NCBI GenBank assembly: GCA_013400975.1
Contig: WBMZ01014158.1
Location: 1-64,000 of the forward strand
DNA from: Atrichornis clamosus
Taxonomy: Eukaryota; Chordata; Aves; Passeriformes; Menuridae
Direction: 5' to 3'
Length of the DNA: 64,000 bases
Shown: piece by piece, positions 1-11,168 of the stretch
Layout: every line of letters starts with the position of its first letter
How positions within the stretch are numbered: the first letter of the stretch is position 1
Position numbers and translations under genes: made by a program
Notes under the pieces: model-generated
What the model saw: the letters and a program-made list of their open reading frames with translations, nothing else
What the model was told of the DNA's origin: nothing
The model's database searches: none

Positions 1-460
1 GGCGGCGGCGGGAGCTCCCCGCCGGCTGGCGCAACGACTCCGCGGGAAGGCGGTGCCCGGGGGGCGGCGGCCGGGGCCGGTCCGAGCCCCCCCCCGCGAT
101 CCGGCGGCGCGGAGGCGCGGAAAGATGGCGCCTCTGCAGTGCAGCAGAGAGGAGGCGCCGGCAGCCCGCGCCCCTCCGCCGCCGCCCCTGCCCGCCCTCT
201 TTGCTTCCCTCCCCGGGTGCGGCTCCGCCCGCCCCGGCCGGGCGGCACCTCCGCCGAGTCCCCTCCGGGGTGGGGCGGGGGCTGGGGGTCCCCCCGTCCC
301 CTCCCCTGCCCTCCCCTCCCGCCGGGGCTGTGCGCGCACCGCGGTCCCTGCGGGCTCGGGGAAGCGCAAGCCCCGACCTCAGAGGAGGAGGCTGCGTGTC
401 GGTTCCTCCCGCACTTCCAGCCCCCAGAAAAGGTGTGGGAGGGGTGAGTCACCTCCCGGT
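1..460 (+). promoter_or_regulatory. CpG island at the 5' end of APP (promoter-proximal / start of intron 1)
   Basis: The first ~420 bases are strongly GC-rich with many CpG dinucleotides, then composition drops sharply to AT-rich intron. Visible motifs are a GC box GGGGCGGGG (272-280, Sp1/KLF type), AAGATGGCGCC (122-132, close to the YY1 site) and TGAGTCA (445-451, canonical AP-1). The mammalian APP promoter is known to be TATA-less, GC-rich and to use Sp1 and AP-1 sites. I looked for a start codon followed by an APP-like signal peptide and a donor and found none. The block is therefore most likely the downstream half of the island, just 3' of exon 1. An alternative first exon cannot be excluded: GTGAGT occurs at 444-449. 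Confidence 0.6.
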
Positions 461-3060
461 CTCCTGCGCTCCCTGGTTGTCACGCTTCGGCCTGAAGACC
501 TCGGCTTCTGTCCTCCTCCAGTGTCTATCCCCACTTCTGTCGGGGGGGTCAGGGCTGGGTGGGGGTGAGGTGGGTGGAAGCATTTAGCCTGAAAGCAGAG
601 ACTGGAGCTCGGGGTCCCCCCAGGGCAGAGGGATGCAGGTCTGCGGCTCAGGTGTTCTTCCCAGGAGGTACCCCTGTACCAGTGAATAAGGGGAGACTGC
701 TTCATACCAGCCTTCCATCCTTGCCAGCCACAGCCTCTTGCTTTGAGGCACGATCTTGCCAACATTGAGCAGGATGTATCGAGCTGAGCTGTTCTACAGA
801 TGCTCAGATATTTAAAGCTTTCAGTTATAGGGCTCATTTGGGTTTTAGCAGCTTCTTGCAATCATTTGTTGTCTGAATGCAATAGAAGGAAATATCTGCC
901 TTGGGTGTGTAGCTTAAGTAAAAAATGAGGTTTTATAATTGAGACCACACTTCAGGATAGACCACAGAGGGATGGGCATTTCTACTGGGTCATTATAGCT
1001 GTGGCCTTGCAGATAGGTGTGTAGGTGTTGCCGCTGTAAAGGTGCTGGAAGAAAGGAGGGTTGGATTTTGCACCAAAAACCGTTCAGGAGAGCTGAACGT
1101 CAGCGTTCAGAGACCTCTGCAATGGTGTCTGCCTCAGTGATAGCAGAATTTTGAGAGGCGTCCTCTGCCTGGAAACATTTACTGAAATGGGCACTGATGT
1201 TTCTGCAGCAGCTTTCAGTCTTGTTCTGTCATTCCATATGAATGTTTGAGGCTTGGCATTTATCCCTTCATGCTTGATGGTGGAGTAGGTTTTAAAATCT
1301 GGTCTTCTCGTGATCAGGCATTTGTTAGTCTTGATACTGTAAGGCTGATGTTTTGAACAAGCCACTTGTTTTTATAATACTAAGATATTTCATAATAGAA
1401 ATTGCAGGTGTGCACGTTCTGCACTTGAACTGTCTGTTTATGCTAAAGGGTGAAATGTTGATGTTTGAATTAGATTTTCTGTAGATCTCTTTTCTAAAAT
1501 GAAATGCTTTTCCTGCCATTTTAACAAATGCTTTCTGGAAAGCAGCAAAGAACCTGTACTTTGCTTTCCATGGTAAATGGTATAAGGAAGAGGGAAAGCA
1601 GGAACAAAACAAATTCTTTTTATATTACGCGTGAAGAATTCCTTTCTAAAATTACAGGTAGATTAATATTAATTTATGCATCTTTAAAGGAAATATTCCT
1701 TAGTGATGTCCTGGTGATGCCATGGTTGCTTGGCATGTTACTTCTGACACTCTCGTGAATCATACTGGGGTTGGGAAATCCACGGGCTGAGAGCTGTCAT
1801 CGTTTGTGAAACTGCCATATTCTGCAGTAGCTGTTTTTGGATTTAATCTTGTTCAGTAATTGTCTGGTTTCAGTAAATAAATTCAACAGACAGTAATTAG
1901 CCTAGTGAATTTGTGCGAATGATCCGGGTTTATAAATCAGGATTTCCTCTCGTTAGCACGCTGAGGTTGTGAGGGTTTCTGCCATGCCTGTTCTGCTCGC
2001 TGCTCTAGCTCCCTGTTTCTAAGCAAGACTCCTTTACCAGCTGACTGAAATAAAGTTGTTAAGACATTGGTATCATATAAACTGGCCCTCAGAAAAAAGA
2101 CAAAATTATCTTGCTTGACAGCTTTTTTTCTTTAAACTGAATAATGTAGTGCTTTATAGGTTCTTATTGTTGTTGTTTTGGGGTTTTCTTTTCATTTGTT
2201 TGTTTGGTTTTTAGGTGAAGGCCTCAAATATTTGTTTCTTCATTGTTTAGTTTCCTAGTAGATCTTTCAAGAAAGACATTTAAATGTGGGAAGGGGAGTG
2301 AAGCCTTTGCTTTGCTTCTGTTACAGACTTTCAGTTCCTCTTTGTGTCGATTCTGTTCCCAAATTCCCCTGGCAAAGGTTGGCGTTTGTTGCAGGGTCCC
2401 TTTTGCTCTTCTGTTTAAGATGCTGCCTTGTTGGGGTGGGTGCAGGGGGCAGGGCAGGCACTGTGGGCTTTGGTCAGAATCCTCGGCAGTCAGGTGGACA
2501 GAGAAGAGAGTGAAAAAAGAAGCTTCTCCCTTGCTCCCTCATTTGTCTTTTGTTTGATTAATGAGTAACAGAAAAGCACGATCAACTGCTGCATTCCTTC
2601 ACAAAACATGTATGAAAACCTGAGGAAGATGACAAGACCTTCACGTTTTTAAATTTTAATTTTTTTTTCCCCCATGAGCTGTTTGTGTGACAGATGTAAG
2701 CCATCTCCCTTATCCACTTTTAATATATCAGTGCTGAATTACATGGCAAACCTCCAAGAAGCATAGATCTCCTTTGGCTTTTCATGACTTGCTCTTTGCA
2801 TGTGTTTATTAAACTGTGAAGGATAATAAACAGTTTGATTTGTAAGTTGTATGAAGAAAAGGTATGACAATTCCTTTTAATTAGTTGTCCTTTTCCAATA
2901 CAAAGCTTAGCAAAATAGTTGAAGAGCATAGTAACTTCATTTAATGGCTTGACAAACTGAGAGCTGTTTTTCTGAGCAGAATAATTATTTTTAGTGACTC
3001 AGTGAAATAACTAGCACAAACTGTTGGGTGTGGAGGCTTGGTCAAGGAATTGGTAGATAG
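461..3060. other. Intron 1 block, no recognised element
   Basis: Transition from the CpG island to AT-rich intron. It has only short T/G-rich low complexity (2164-2213, TTGTTGTTTTGGGG and TTTGTTTG motifs). No exon or repeat family recognised. Confidence 0.6.
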
Positions 3061-3208
3061 GGCCAGCTGAGGGAGGTCTCTGGTCCAAAGCAGGGCCAGC
3101 TCTGGGATCAGACCAGGTTACTCTGGGCTTTCTGCTATTGAGTCTTGAAAATGGAGCTCTGAGGGCAGAGCCTGTGCCACCTCTCTGGGCAGCCTGCTCC
3201 ATCCATGG
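3061..3208 (-). mobile_element. CR1 LINE fragment (antisense to APP)
   Basis: Read on the minus strand, this matches the 3' portion of CR1 non-LTR retrotransposons. The phrases corresponding to 'cctctctgggcagcctgctcc', 'cttgaaaa' and 'cagaccaggttactc' are typical of the CR1 3' region. It is short, diverged and truncated on both sides, so it is a dead 5'-truncated copy. The family call is from recalled consensus, not a search. Confidence 0.75.
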
Positions 3209-4472
3209 TTTGGTTGGTTCACCTGTGTGCCGAAATTCTCAAGGCTTGGTTGACATCCTCAATCCTGAGTGCTCTGAATGGATGTCATTTTGACACGACA
3301 CACCTTCCGAAAGGAGGTGTGCAATAACCAGAAGTTGAAAGAATAGTTTCTGAGTTAAAAAAAAAATAAAAATTGTATTTGTCAAATGTCCATTTATGTG
3401 TATAAACATGTGTGCGTACACATAATGCATTAAAGCACCTAATGTATCAAGATCATGCATGCAAATATATTTAACCCCAAACATATTTGCATATAGAATG
3501 TATTACATTTAGCATCACTATATGCATACATCTGTGTGTCTTATTAGTGCATAGAAGGTATTAAATCAGCAGGCACTTACATACCTCCTCACATCCAGGC
3601 AATGAAGAGATGAAGTTCTAGTTTGCTGCTGATAAAAATATAATTGGGTTTATATATGGTAATAGGTTCAGTGACGTTGTTAGGTGAGCTGCCTGGTGTG
3701 GTTTTAACACGTAAGTCTCGAGCTGTGTTTTATTGGATTTAAATTCTGGGGATTTTGAAAAAAAAATCCTGCGGCGTAAGAAGATTAAAAGTAAAGCAAA
3801 TTGAAAAAATACAGAACGAGGACTTTCTGTAAGCTTGGCTAACTCTTAGAGCATGCTCTTGTGATGAGAGTTTACAACAGTTGCTGCCAGGCTGAGGAAT
3901 GCCTGGAGCAATGTCGATAGCAAGCTTGAGCCTGCAATAATTTGGAGTCAAAGGAGCCTTAAGAGAAGTTAAACTTTCACTCTGACCTGTTTTTTGTTTA
4001 GAGCTGAATGCACTCCGTCTGATGAGCCCTCATTCTCACAGCCTGGTCTGGAATCTGCCTGCTGTCCCTTGACTCTCCTTCAACCTACAGCTGAGGTCTT
4101 CAAAGCACATTTTCTGCCCTTTTTGGAGATACAAGCCAGCTGAGAATATCAGCCAGTAACGGCTGTGTGTGGCTTTGAGTCTTAAGCCCTAAATAAGTCA
4201 CCTTTCTGCCCTTGATTGCAATGTGACATTGGTTCTGAAACCTGGGTATTCATCTTTTTTCTTTATTTTTACCAAAAAAATCTTTAGAGAGCTACCTGAT
4301 TATTAAATCTTGATGTAGATTCCAAAAACTCTCCAGATGCTTCCAGCCACTGAAAATATTTACCTTTCTTTGTGAGAATTTAATCATATAACAAAAGAGA
4401 AACAAAATAGATGGGGGTGATAGCCTCTGTTCAAGGAGATCTGTTTGAATGAAAGCCAATTACTGTGTTTGC

Positions 4473-4512
<40 letters not shown>
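4473..4512. repeat. (AT)11(GT)9 compound dinucleotide microsatellite
   Basis: Eleven AT units at 4473-4494 run directly into nine GT units at 4495-4512 with no interruption. Alternating purine-pyrimidine tracts of this type can adopt cruciform (AT) or Z-DNA (GT) conformations and are usually length-polymorphic. Confidence 0.97.
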
Positions 4513-6895
4513 ATGAATCCCACCCCTCAAGCTCCTTGCTGTATGGAGGATATAGGATTGTTTTGATTCTGCACTTTTTAGTAAAACAATGATTTAAGTA
4601 ATTGCAACACAAAAGTTTCACACGATGGAAATCAGGATAAGGGGCAGCACACTCCACAGGGTGTGATCAATGCAGTGGCTCACAGAACGTGCTCTCCAGG
4701 TGACAGGCACATCTTGGGGTGTGAAAGTAAAGATATTAAAGTAAGTGATCTTTTTTTAGAAGGCTTGAAAACCTTACACCAGCTGTTGACAGTAAGGACA
4801 CCGCTGTTCTGGGGTTGTGTGCTGCAGGTTTCTTGCCCTGCGTGAATTAACAGGAACAGGAGAGAGTGGTAGGTGTGGGTGCTGCTGGTTTCCTTACTGG
4901 AGCTCCCAGTGTGAGTGCTCTGGCTTCTTTCAGCTGGGAAGCAGCACATCTGGCTTTGTTTTCCTGATGGTCCCCTCACCAAGTTCAGGAGAGCTTGATC
5001 CTCTCTTGAGGACTAGATATTAAAGGGTAAGTAAGTATAGGCTGAAGTGATTTACAAGGCTTTCCAAAAGTAACGAAGTTCCTGGTCAGGTGGTGGCCCT
5101 TCCATGGGCCCTTCCAGCAGAGGAGCACATGAAGGCAGCGTGCTGTGTGGTTTTGCAGTCCAGCTGCTCTTTCCAGGCAGTAGCTAACCACTGGCTGGCA
5201 GCTGAGCTCACCCAGGAGCTGGCTGCTGAGAGCTGTCACTCCTGCTCCTCCAGTGGCCACCACTCTGTGACCCCTCTCTAGGCTGGTTTTAGGGTCCCGT
5301 GCTGTGCTGACAGGAACAAGCTGTGTGGTTTTTTGGTAGGTGTCATCTTCTGGGGAACATTTCGGAGACCTGAGCTGGAAACGGGCCACAAGCAATCGAG
5401 CTGGCCCAGCTAAAAGAGCTGGCAGCTTCTTCGGGGAAGAGGGCAGCCTCCAAAACCACATTTATTGAAGTTTGGGCAGTAGAATTTAATTAAGGTGTTG
5501 GTCCCTTTGCCTCCCTCTGGTGACTTGCAGCAGGGCATGAACAGTCTTTTCACATCTCATCCCTCTTGAGTGCCTGATTGCTAAAACTTAGTGTCAAGTC
5601 ACTGTAAAAAGCAGAAATCTCCAAGGAGGTGCATTTAGGGATGGATGACTCCACTCAGTTTCCACTGACCCATTTTTAGCTAATCCAGATAGGATTTCCC
5701 TGTTCCTCATCTGGTCTTGTGTTCCCCCAGAGCAGAACTTACCTATTCAAGCACAGCAGAAAGCATATGACAGGAATGGGGCAAAACTGGTTGTACCTGT
5801 TAGTAAAAGCATTTAAAAATGGTTTCTTTTCAGAGCAGGCTACCCAAGTGATCCAATACGATCATTTGTGTGATTTACAACATCTATTTGGAATTACAGT
5901 TAGTAAAAGAAAGCACATGTTAGGAGTTCAAGATGAGGAGAGGGTAGAAAATTCCCTGTGTTTTTGGGGAACTGTATTAATATGGGGCTTCAAGGTTTTT
6001 GAAGCTGTGAAACAGGAGTTTACATGTACACAACTTAAATTTAGGTAAGACAGTTACCTGATTCTAGTAGAGTTGAAGTGTACCATTAACTTTTTGTGGT
6101 GAAGGTGAAAATTGCTGCCTCATCCACCTCCAGAAGTTAGGATTAGTATCCAGTGGCCATACACATTAAAAAAGATAGAGGTGGGGCAGGATTTTGGAGT
6201 TGTTTCCAATCTCCTTGTCATGCTATTACATTGTCTTTGTGCCTGCAGCAAGCCTTATCTTACCTTATCAGCACAATTTTAAAGTAGAGATTGCTCATTC
6301 TGAAGATTTAACCCTGTAGATTGATTTTTCTCTAAATTATGGTCTCTGGAAAGGGGTGGGGTTTTTTCCCTGCTTTGTGAGATACCATGATAGTTTTGTG
6401 ACAAACAACTAAGGGTGAACTTGTTCTTTTTTCTGTGCTTATTTATGTAAATTTATTTGTAGCTGCAGTTTTGTATCTGAAACGTGAAATCCTGAACTGA
6501 TAGAGTTATTGCATTCTGCTTTCTCATCATTCAGATGGTAACTACATTTGTTCCCTATGCCTTACCTGAAAACAAGGGGAGGTAGGGTTTTTTTCTAAAG
6601 TAAAAAAGTTAAAGGTTTGATTCAGCTGTAGTTATTTTTTAAAGCTCCTCATAAACTAAGTAATGGCTTCTAGTTGTTTTTTTCCTTGGAAAAACCTCTC
6701 CTTAGTATACATCCTATATAATATGTACGTATTTGTTTATATAAACAGTGGAAAATGCAATATTACCCAGGGGAAGGTAAACCAAGGAAGGGAAGAAAAC
6801 GCAAAGCAGTAAAAAGGTCGTGTCTTTAAAAGAGCATCCATTATTTTGGGTACTTTCTTTTGTTCTTCTTCATGTGTGTTGTAAATTTAAATGTA

Positions 6896-6952
6896 CTACA
6901 TGCTGATTGATTGTGTACTAAATGTTGATTGATTGTAATCTAAATATTGAGT
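6896..6952. repeat. Short imperfect tandem repeat, ~22-bp unit
   Basis: The motif (C/T)TA(A/C)ATG(C/T)TGATTGATTG recurs at about 6896, 6918 and, decayed, 6940 (TAAATATTGAGTG). That is about two and a half copies of a 22-base unit. No known family is recognised. Confidence 0.6.
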
Positions 6953-9900
6953 GCTTCCAGTATGGAAATGTGAGGGATTTGTGCATGCACAGCATTAGTG
7001 AACATCTAGACCTGCCACATGTGTTAAGCTGTGGGGTTGTTTGATATTCTTTTGCAGCTCTGCTACGTGTGCCTGGTCTGTCCTCTGCCTGGTTCTCTTA
7101 GCTGTGAAGCAGAATAAAATCACTTTTAATGACACATACTTCAGCATCACAATTTCACTGTTTTCTTTTGCCAGTTCTGTCCTCAGTTGCATTAAGTCTT
7201 AAAGGGATGGCAATGCTGAAGTTGCTTAAGAACAAGCTTTTTAAACTGAGAATTTTGGAACTCCAGATTATCTTTCTTTCAGTGTTGCTTATCTCCTAGT
7301 GCTTGATTGCCAGCAATTTGCAGATGACAATTTATCTGTAATCTCAGCATACAGAAGAATAGGATTTATCATGAGGACGTTCAGCTTTACTTCATTTTAA
7401 AAAAAGACAAAACAAAATAAAACAACTCCCCCCCAATTACGATTTAACGTTTACATTTTATGCAGGAGGGTAAGAAGGGGAATTGGAAAGCCTAAAAGAC
7501 CAAATAAGAGGCCCAGAAACACAAACATGTGAGTGAGGGACGTGTGAAGTCTCCTGGGGGCACCTGAACACTGGCAGTTTCTTTCTGTTTAGATTTGTTT
7601 CTGCTTCGCCATTGTCCTCGTTCGTTCTCATTGCGGCAATATCGGTTGTCAGGATTTTTTTTTTTTGTCCTTTCTCCTGCCAGCTGTAGCACCTGAAGAG
7701 CCATTTTCTCCTTTTCTGTGTGCAGAGTGTTCTTCACAGCCGTGATCGCATCTCTGAGCTGTGGAGGTGGAGCGCCTCTCCTTTCCCTGGCAGCCTCCTG
7801 TTGGGCTCCAGGCCGAAGGGAGGCCTCTGACAAAAGTCAGCGCATGTTGGCCTGGGATTTGTTTGGTGTGTGGCCAAGATGGGATGGGTGGGTGGGAGAG
7901 GAGTAGGTGCAGTTCCTGCTGTGCCGTCAGGGAGGGAGGATGGCTGGCTCTCCCTGACTGCCTTCATCACGTCCCTGCTCTGGCCCCGGGGGTGCTCCTT
8001 TGGTCAGAGGAACTGGTGCCTTTCTGGAGGTGTTTGTGAGAAAATCCAGTGGACAGCTGGAGACAAAGTGTGATTGCCGATGAATAGGTAAAATTAAATC
8101 AGAGCGTTTAACCCTGAAATCAGTCTAAACTGTTTCTGAAAGCATACTCAAATGAGATCTAGAATTTGTCAAAACACCTTTAGATTAATTCATAGCTATA
8201 ACACAAATGCTAAACCGTTCACAGAACTGCTGTGGGCAGTGGCAAAATAACTGAAGGTCAAGGCTCAGGCTCTAAAAATTGAGACTGACATAGGTTGCTT
8301 GTCTCGTCTGAAGCATCCACTTTGATTTGAGTGGGGCTGGGCATGCTTGAATATCAGTGCATGCATAAATGTTTGTAATGTGTTTTAAGGAAATTACATC
8401 TCTTAACTGATAAGAGGGAGAAAGTTTTAATTAATCTGTCACTTGAAAGAAAACTTCAAAGTAACAAGAGGCTGTTATGTACCCCTTTTATGAGCAGAGG
8501 GAGAAAATGTGACTTACACAGCGCTGTTGACTTGTGGGGCTCAAGAGTAGTGGGTGGAAGCCTTGAGTTTTGTGTGGTTCTGTCACACCAGGGTTTGACA
8601 TTGAGTTTGATAATCAATCAAGTGACTGCCTCCTTTTTAAGAGAGATGTTGGGGCCTGGAACCTGTATTGAGTATTGGGCCATCCTCTCTGAGAAGGGTA
8701 TAGGGAAGAGAGAGAGTTGGGACAGAAATTAGTGTCTCTGATGGATAGGGCTCATTTAAAAAAAAAAATATTAATTTCAGCCCTGGAGGTATAAACCAGA
8801 TGAGAAAAACAATCTAATTTATCAAAATGAAGACTGAAAAGTGCCTTATTTGCCTCCACAAAGAGGAAATACCAGGCAAGGAAAGGCATGCCAAGTACTC
8901 TGTCTGCAAGGCATGCACATAGGAAACTGGGGACATGTTTTTGGCAGTACAGGCTTGGGGCAAGCTGAGAAGAGAAACAGATTTTTTTTTTGCCTCCAGA
9001 TGTGAAGACTGCAGAATTAATTTTCCACAGAGATGAATGCAAGATGTTGGCTTCATCATCGTAAACAGGAGAAGTGCAACAATAACCTGTGATGTGGAAG
9101 AGCTCAGATCAAATGTCTCTGTTCCAGTCGTGGATTTAAATTCTGTTCCCACCTGCAGCTCCCACTGCCTTAACCACACACCCTGAGGGGAATACCTGGT
9201 CATACCATGTTTTGTAGACAGTAGGACTGTTTGCAGATACAGCATAAATTATTTGCTTGTTGATTTTAGGATATAGGTTTTGGTGTTACCAAAACATAAT
9301 TAAGCCTTAAACTTGATGGATTTATTTTTTTATACCTGTTGTGTTTTCTTTGACAAGCTGGTTGTTATGGTTTGGGATTTCACTGGTAAAAATGCAGTAA
9401 TATTTACAGAACTATTAAAGGAGGCAAAGTGGAAAGTGTCCTTGGTGTTAAATTGTGCTAAAAAGTGAGTGATGAGTTTTTTGAACTCTTTGAAAGATTT
9501 TCTTTTGGCAGGACCGGTAGAAAATTAAAGACCCTGGATACTGCTGGATAGTGCTAAGTCTGCATTGTATCAGCTGAGGGTTGTCTTTGCTCCATGCTTT
9601 CAGCCCCGTTCTGTGGCTCTCCAAAACAGAAATTTTCAAGGAAGAAAGAAACAAATTTTTAAGAAATTGGCTCAAGTAGTAAATGGCCTTAACAGATAAT
9701 GAGTACTTAATGCATTTTCATATCTCTCATTTTTTAAATGACTGAGTCTGCAGAAAGAAGCCAACCCTTGTGAGGAAGATCACTAAATAATGTATTTTAG
9801 GAGTGATAGCTCCTGTGTTGCTGTAACAACTGAGGCTGGTGTGCAGCGCCACGTGAGCCTTTGGGGAATACTGGGGTCTCTGTCTCCTTGCCAAGCTCTG

Positions 9901-11135
9901 GGGTCCTGGTGCTGCTCCTCCCCTGCGGTTCTCCTGCCTCTCTGGGATCCAACACTCCAGGTCCAGAGGGGCTTGAGTGTCTTCTACACCAACAAAAAAT
10001 CCTGTTCTTGCTTACTGTGCAGTCAGTAAACTCTTGTAATTCTGGTGAGGTTGGTCTGTGCTGTCTGTCGGATCTGTTTTGGTGTTCAGCTTCTTTTATC
10101 TAGTTCTGACAGTTTTAATTCTTGTTTCAGGAGGGACAATGCAATATAAGGTTCATTTAGGAAAAAAAATCAACACCCATCAACAGATGAATAGAAAGAA
10201 AGCCTTACAGTTACAAATTAATCCTTAGGTGGTTTAGCATTTCCTTATTACAAAGCCCATAGATATTGGTAATACGTGCCTTGCAGATTCATCCTTCCTC
10301 TGCTTTATTTCAATGAACAGTACATGTCATAGGATACCAAGTTTTCTTCCTAAGCCAGGTGGTACAGAAATCTAGAACTGAGTTGAAGTCTTCAGAAAAG
10401 AAAGGGGGAGTATGTTGAGCCAGCTGTTCCCATGGCTTCAGTTACATGTCCTAAAAAGCACATAAAAATTCCGTTGGGAAGTGTCTCAACGTTTTCAGAC
10501 CTCTGCAGCCAAATCACTTAATGGCATCTAAACTGGTGTGGTGTCAGGAGCATGGAAGGCTTTGAATTTGTGTGCCATGTCCCCTGTATGGTTCTGCTTG
10601 TGCTTTGAAAGGAGAAAATGCACCTGGGGCAAGAAGGGCATGCAGGTGGTGGTGGCCTGCCTGCCCTCTTGGGACGTTGCTCCTGGAAATCCGTAGGAGA
10701 TGCTGTGCTATGTGTGAGTTTTGCCTTTTCCTTTATGAAACCAGGGAGGTCACAGCTTTCTGGAGAACTTCCTTTAAAATAATGTTTATTGTTTCTGTGT
10801 TACTTTGGAGACTTTATTTAAAGTGCAGGTGAGGAGGGGATGGCTGTCACTAATTGCATGTGGGGAATTCTGACTACACCCCTATGTCTTTCAGAGAGGG
10901 TTTTTCTCTAGTCAGTAAGTATGAGTATCAAGGCCAGAAGATAAAAAGAATGTAGAAGTGAAATAGGAGTTAAACTAAAATTTTGCTTGTCTTTTTAAAT
11001 ACAATTTTACAGATTTGTGCCGTTGGTTTGTCTTAGTCTGCTTAAAAACTTTCTATCCCATCTTTTTTTTTTGTCTCAGACCTCAAATGATGCTTAATTT
11101 CTTAATTAAAAAAACACCAATCATGAAATCTTGGT

Positions 11136-11168
11136 GGGGGTTTTTTTTTGGGTGGGTTTTTTTTTGGG
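11136..11168 (+). repeat. G/T-rich tract with four G runs (G-quadruplex-capable)
   Basis: GGGGG, nine T, GGG, T, GGG, nine T, GGG lie on the + (non-template) strand. Four G-runs of at least three fit a two-long-loop quadruplex. The long T loops make it a weak candidate. Confidence 0.55.

Noticed and set aside
444..449. GTGAGT as the donor of APP exon 1.
   Set aside because: No upstream frame encodes an APP-like hydrophobic signal peptide ending in phase 0 at this point.
53..568. 171-codon open frame in the GC-rich block, rich in P, R, A and G.
   Set aside because: GC-rich islands lack stop codons by composition and three overlapping frames are open here. The protein does not resemble APP exon 1 or any known protein. 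No clear Kozak context or conserved segment was seen.
5719..6048. 109-codon + strand frame.
   Set aside because: No recognised family. The length is not exceptional for 64 kb of intron, and no splice signals fit APP.
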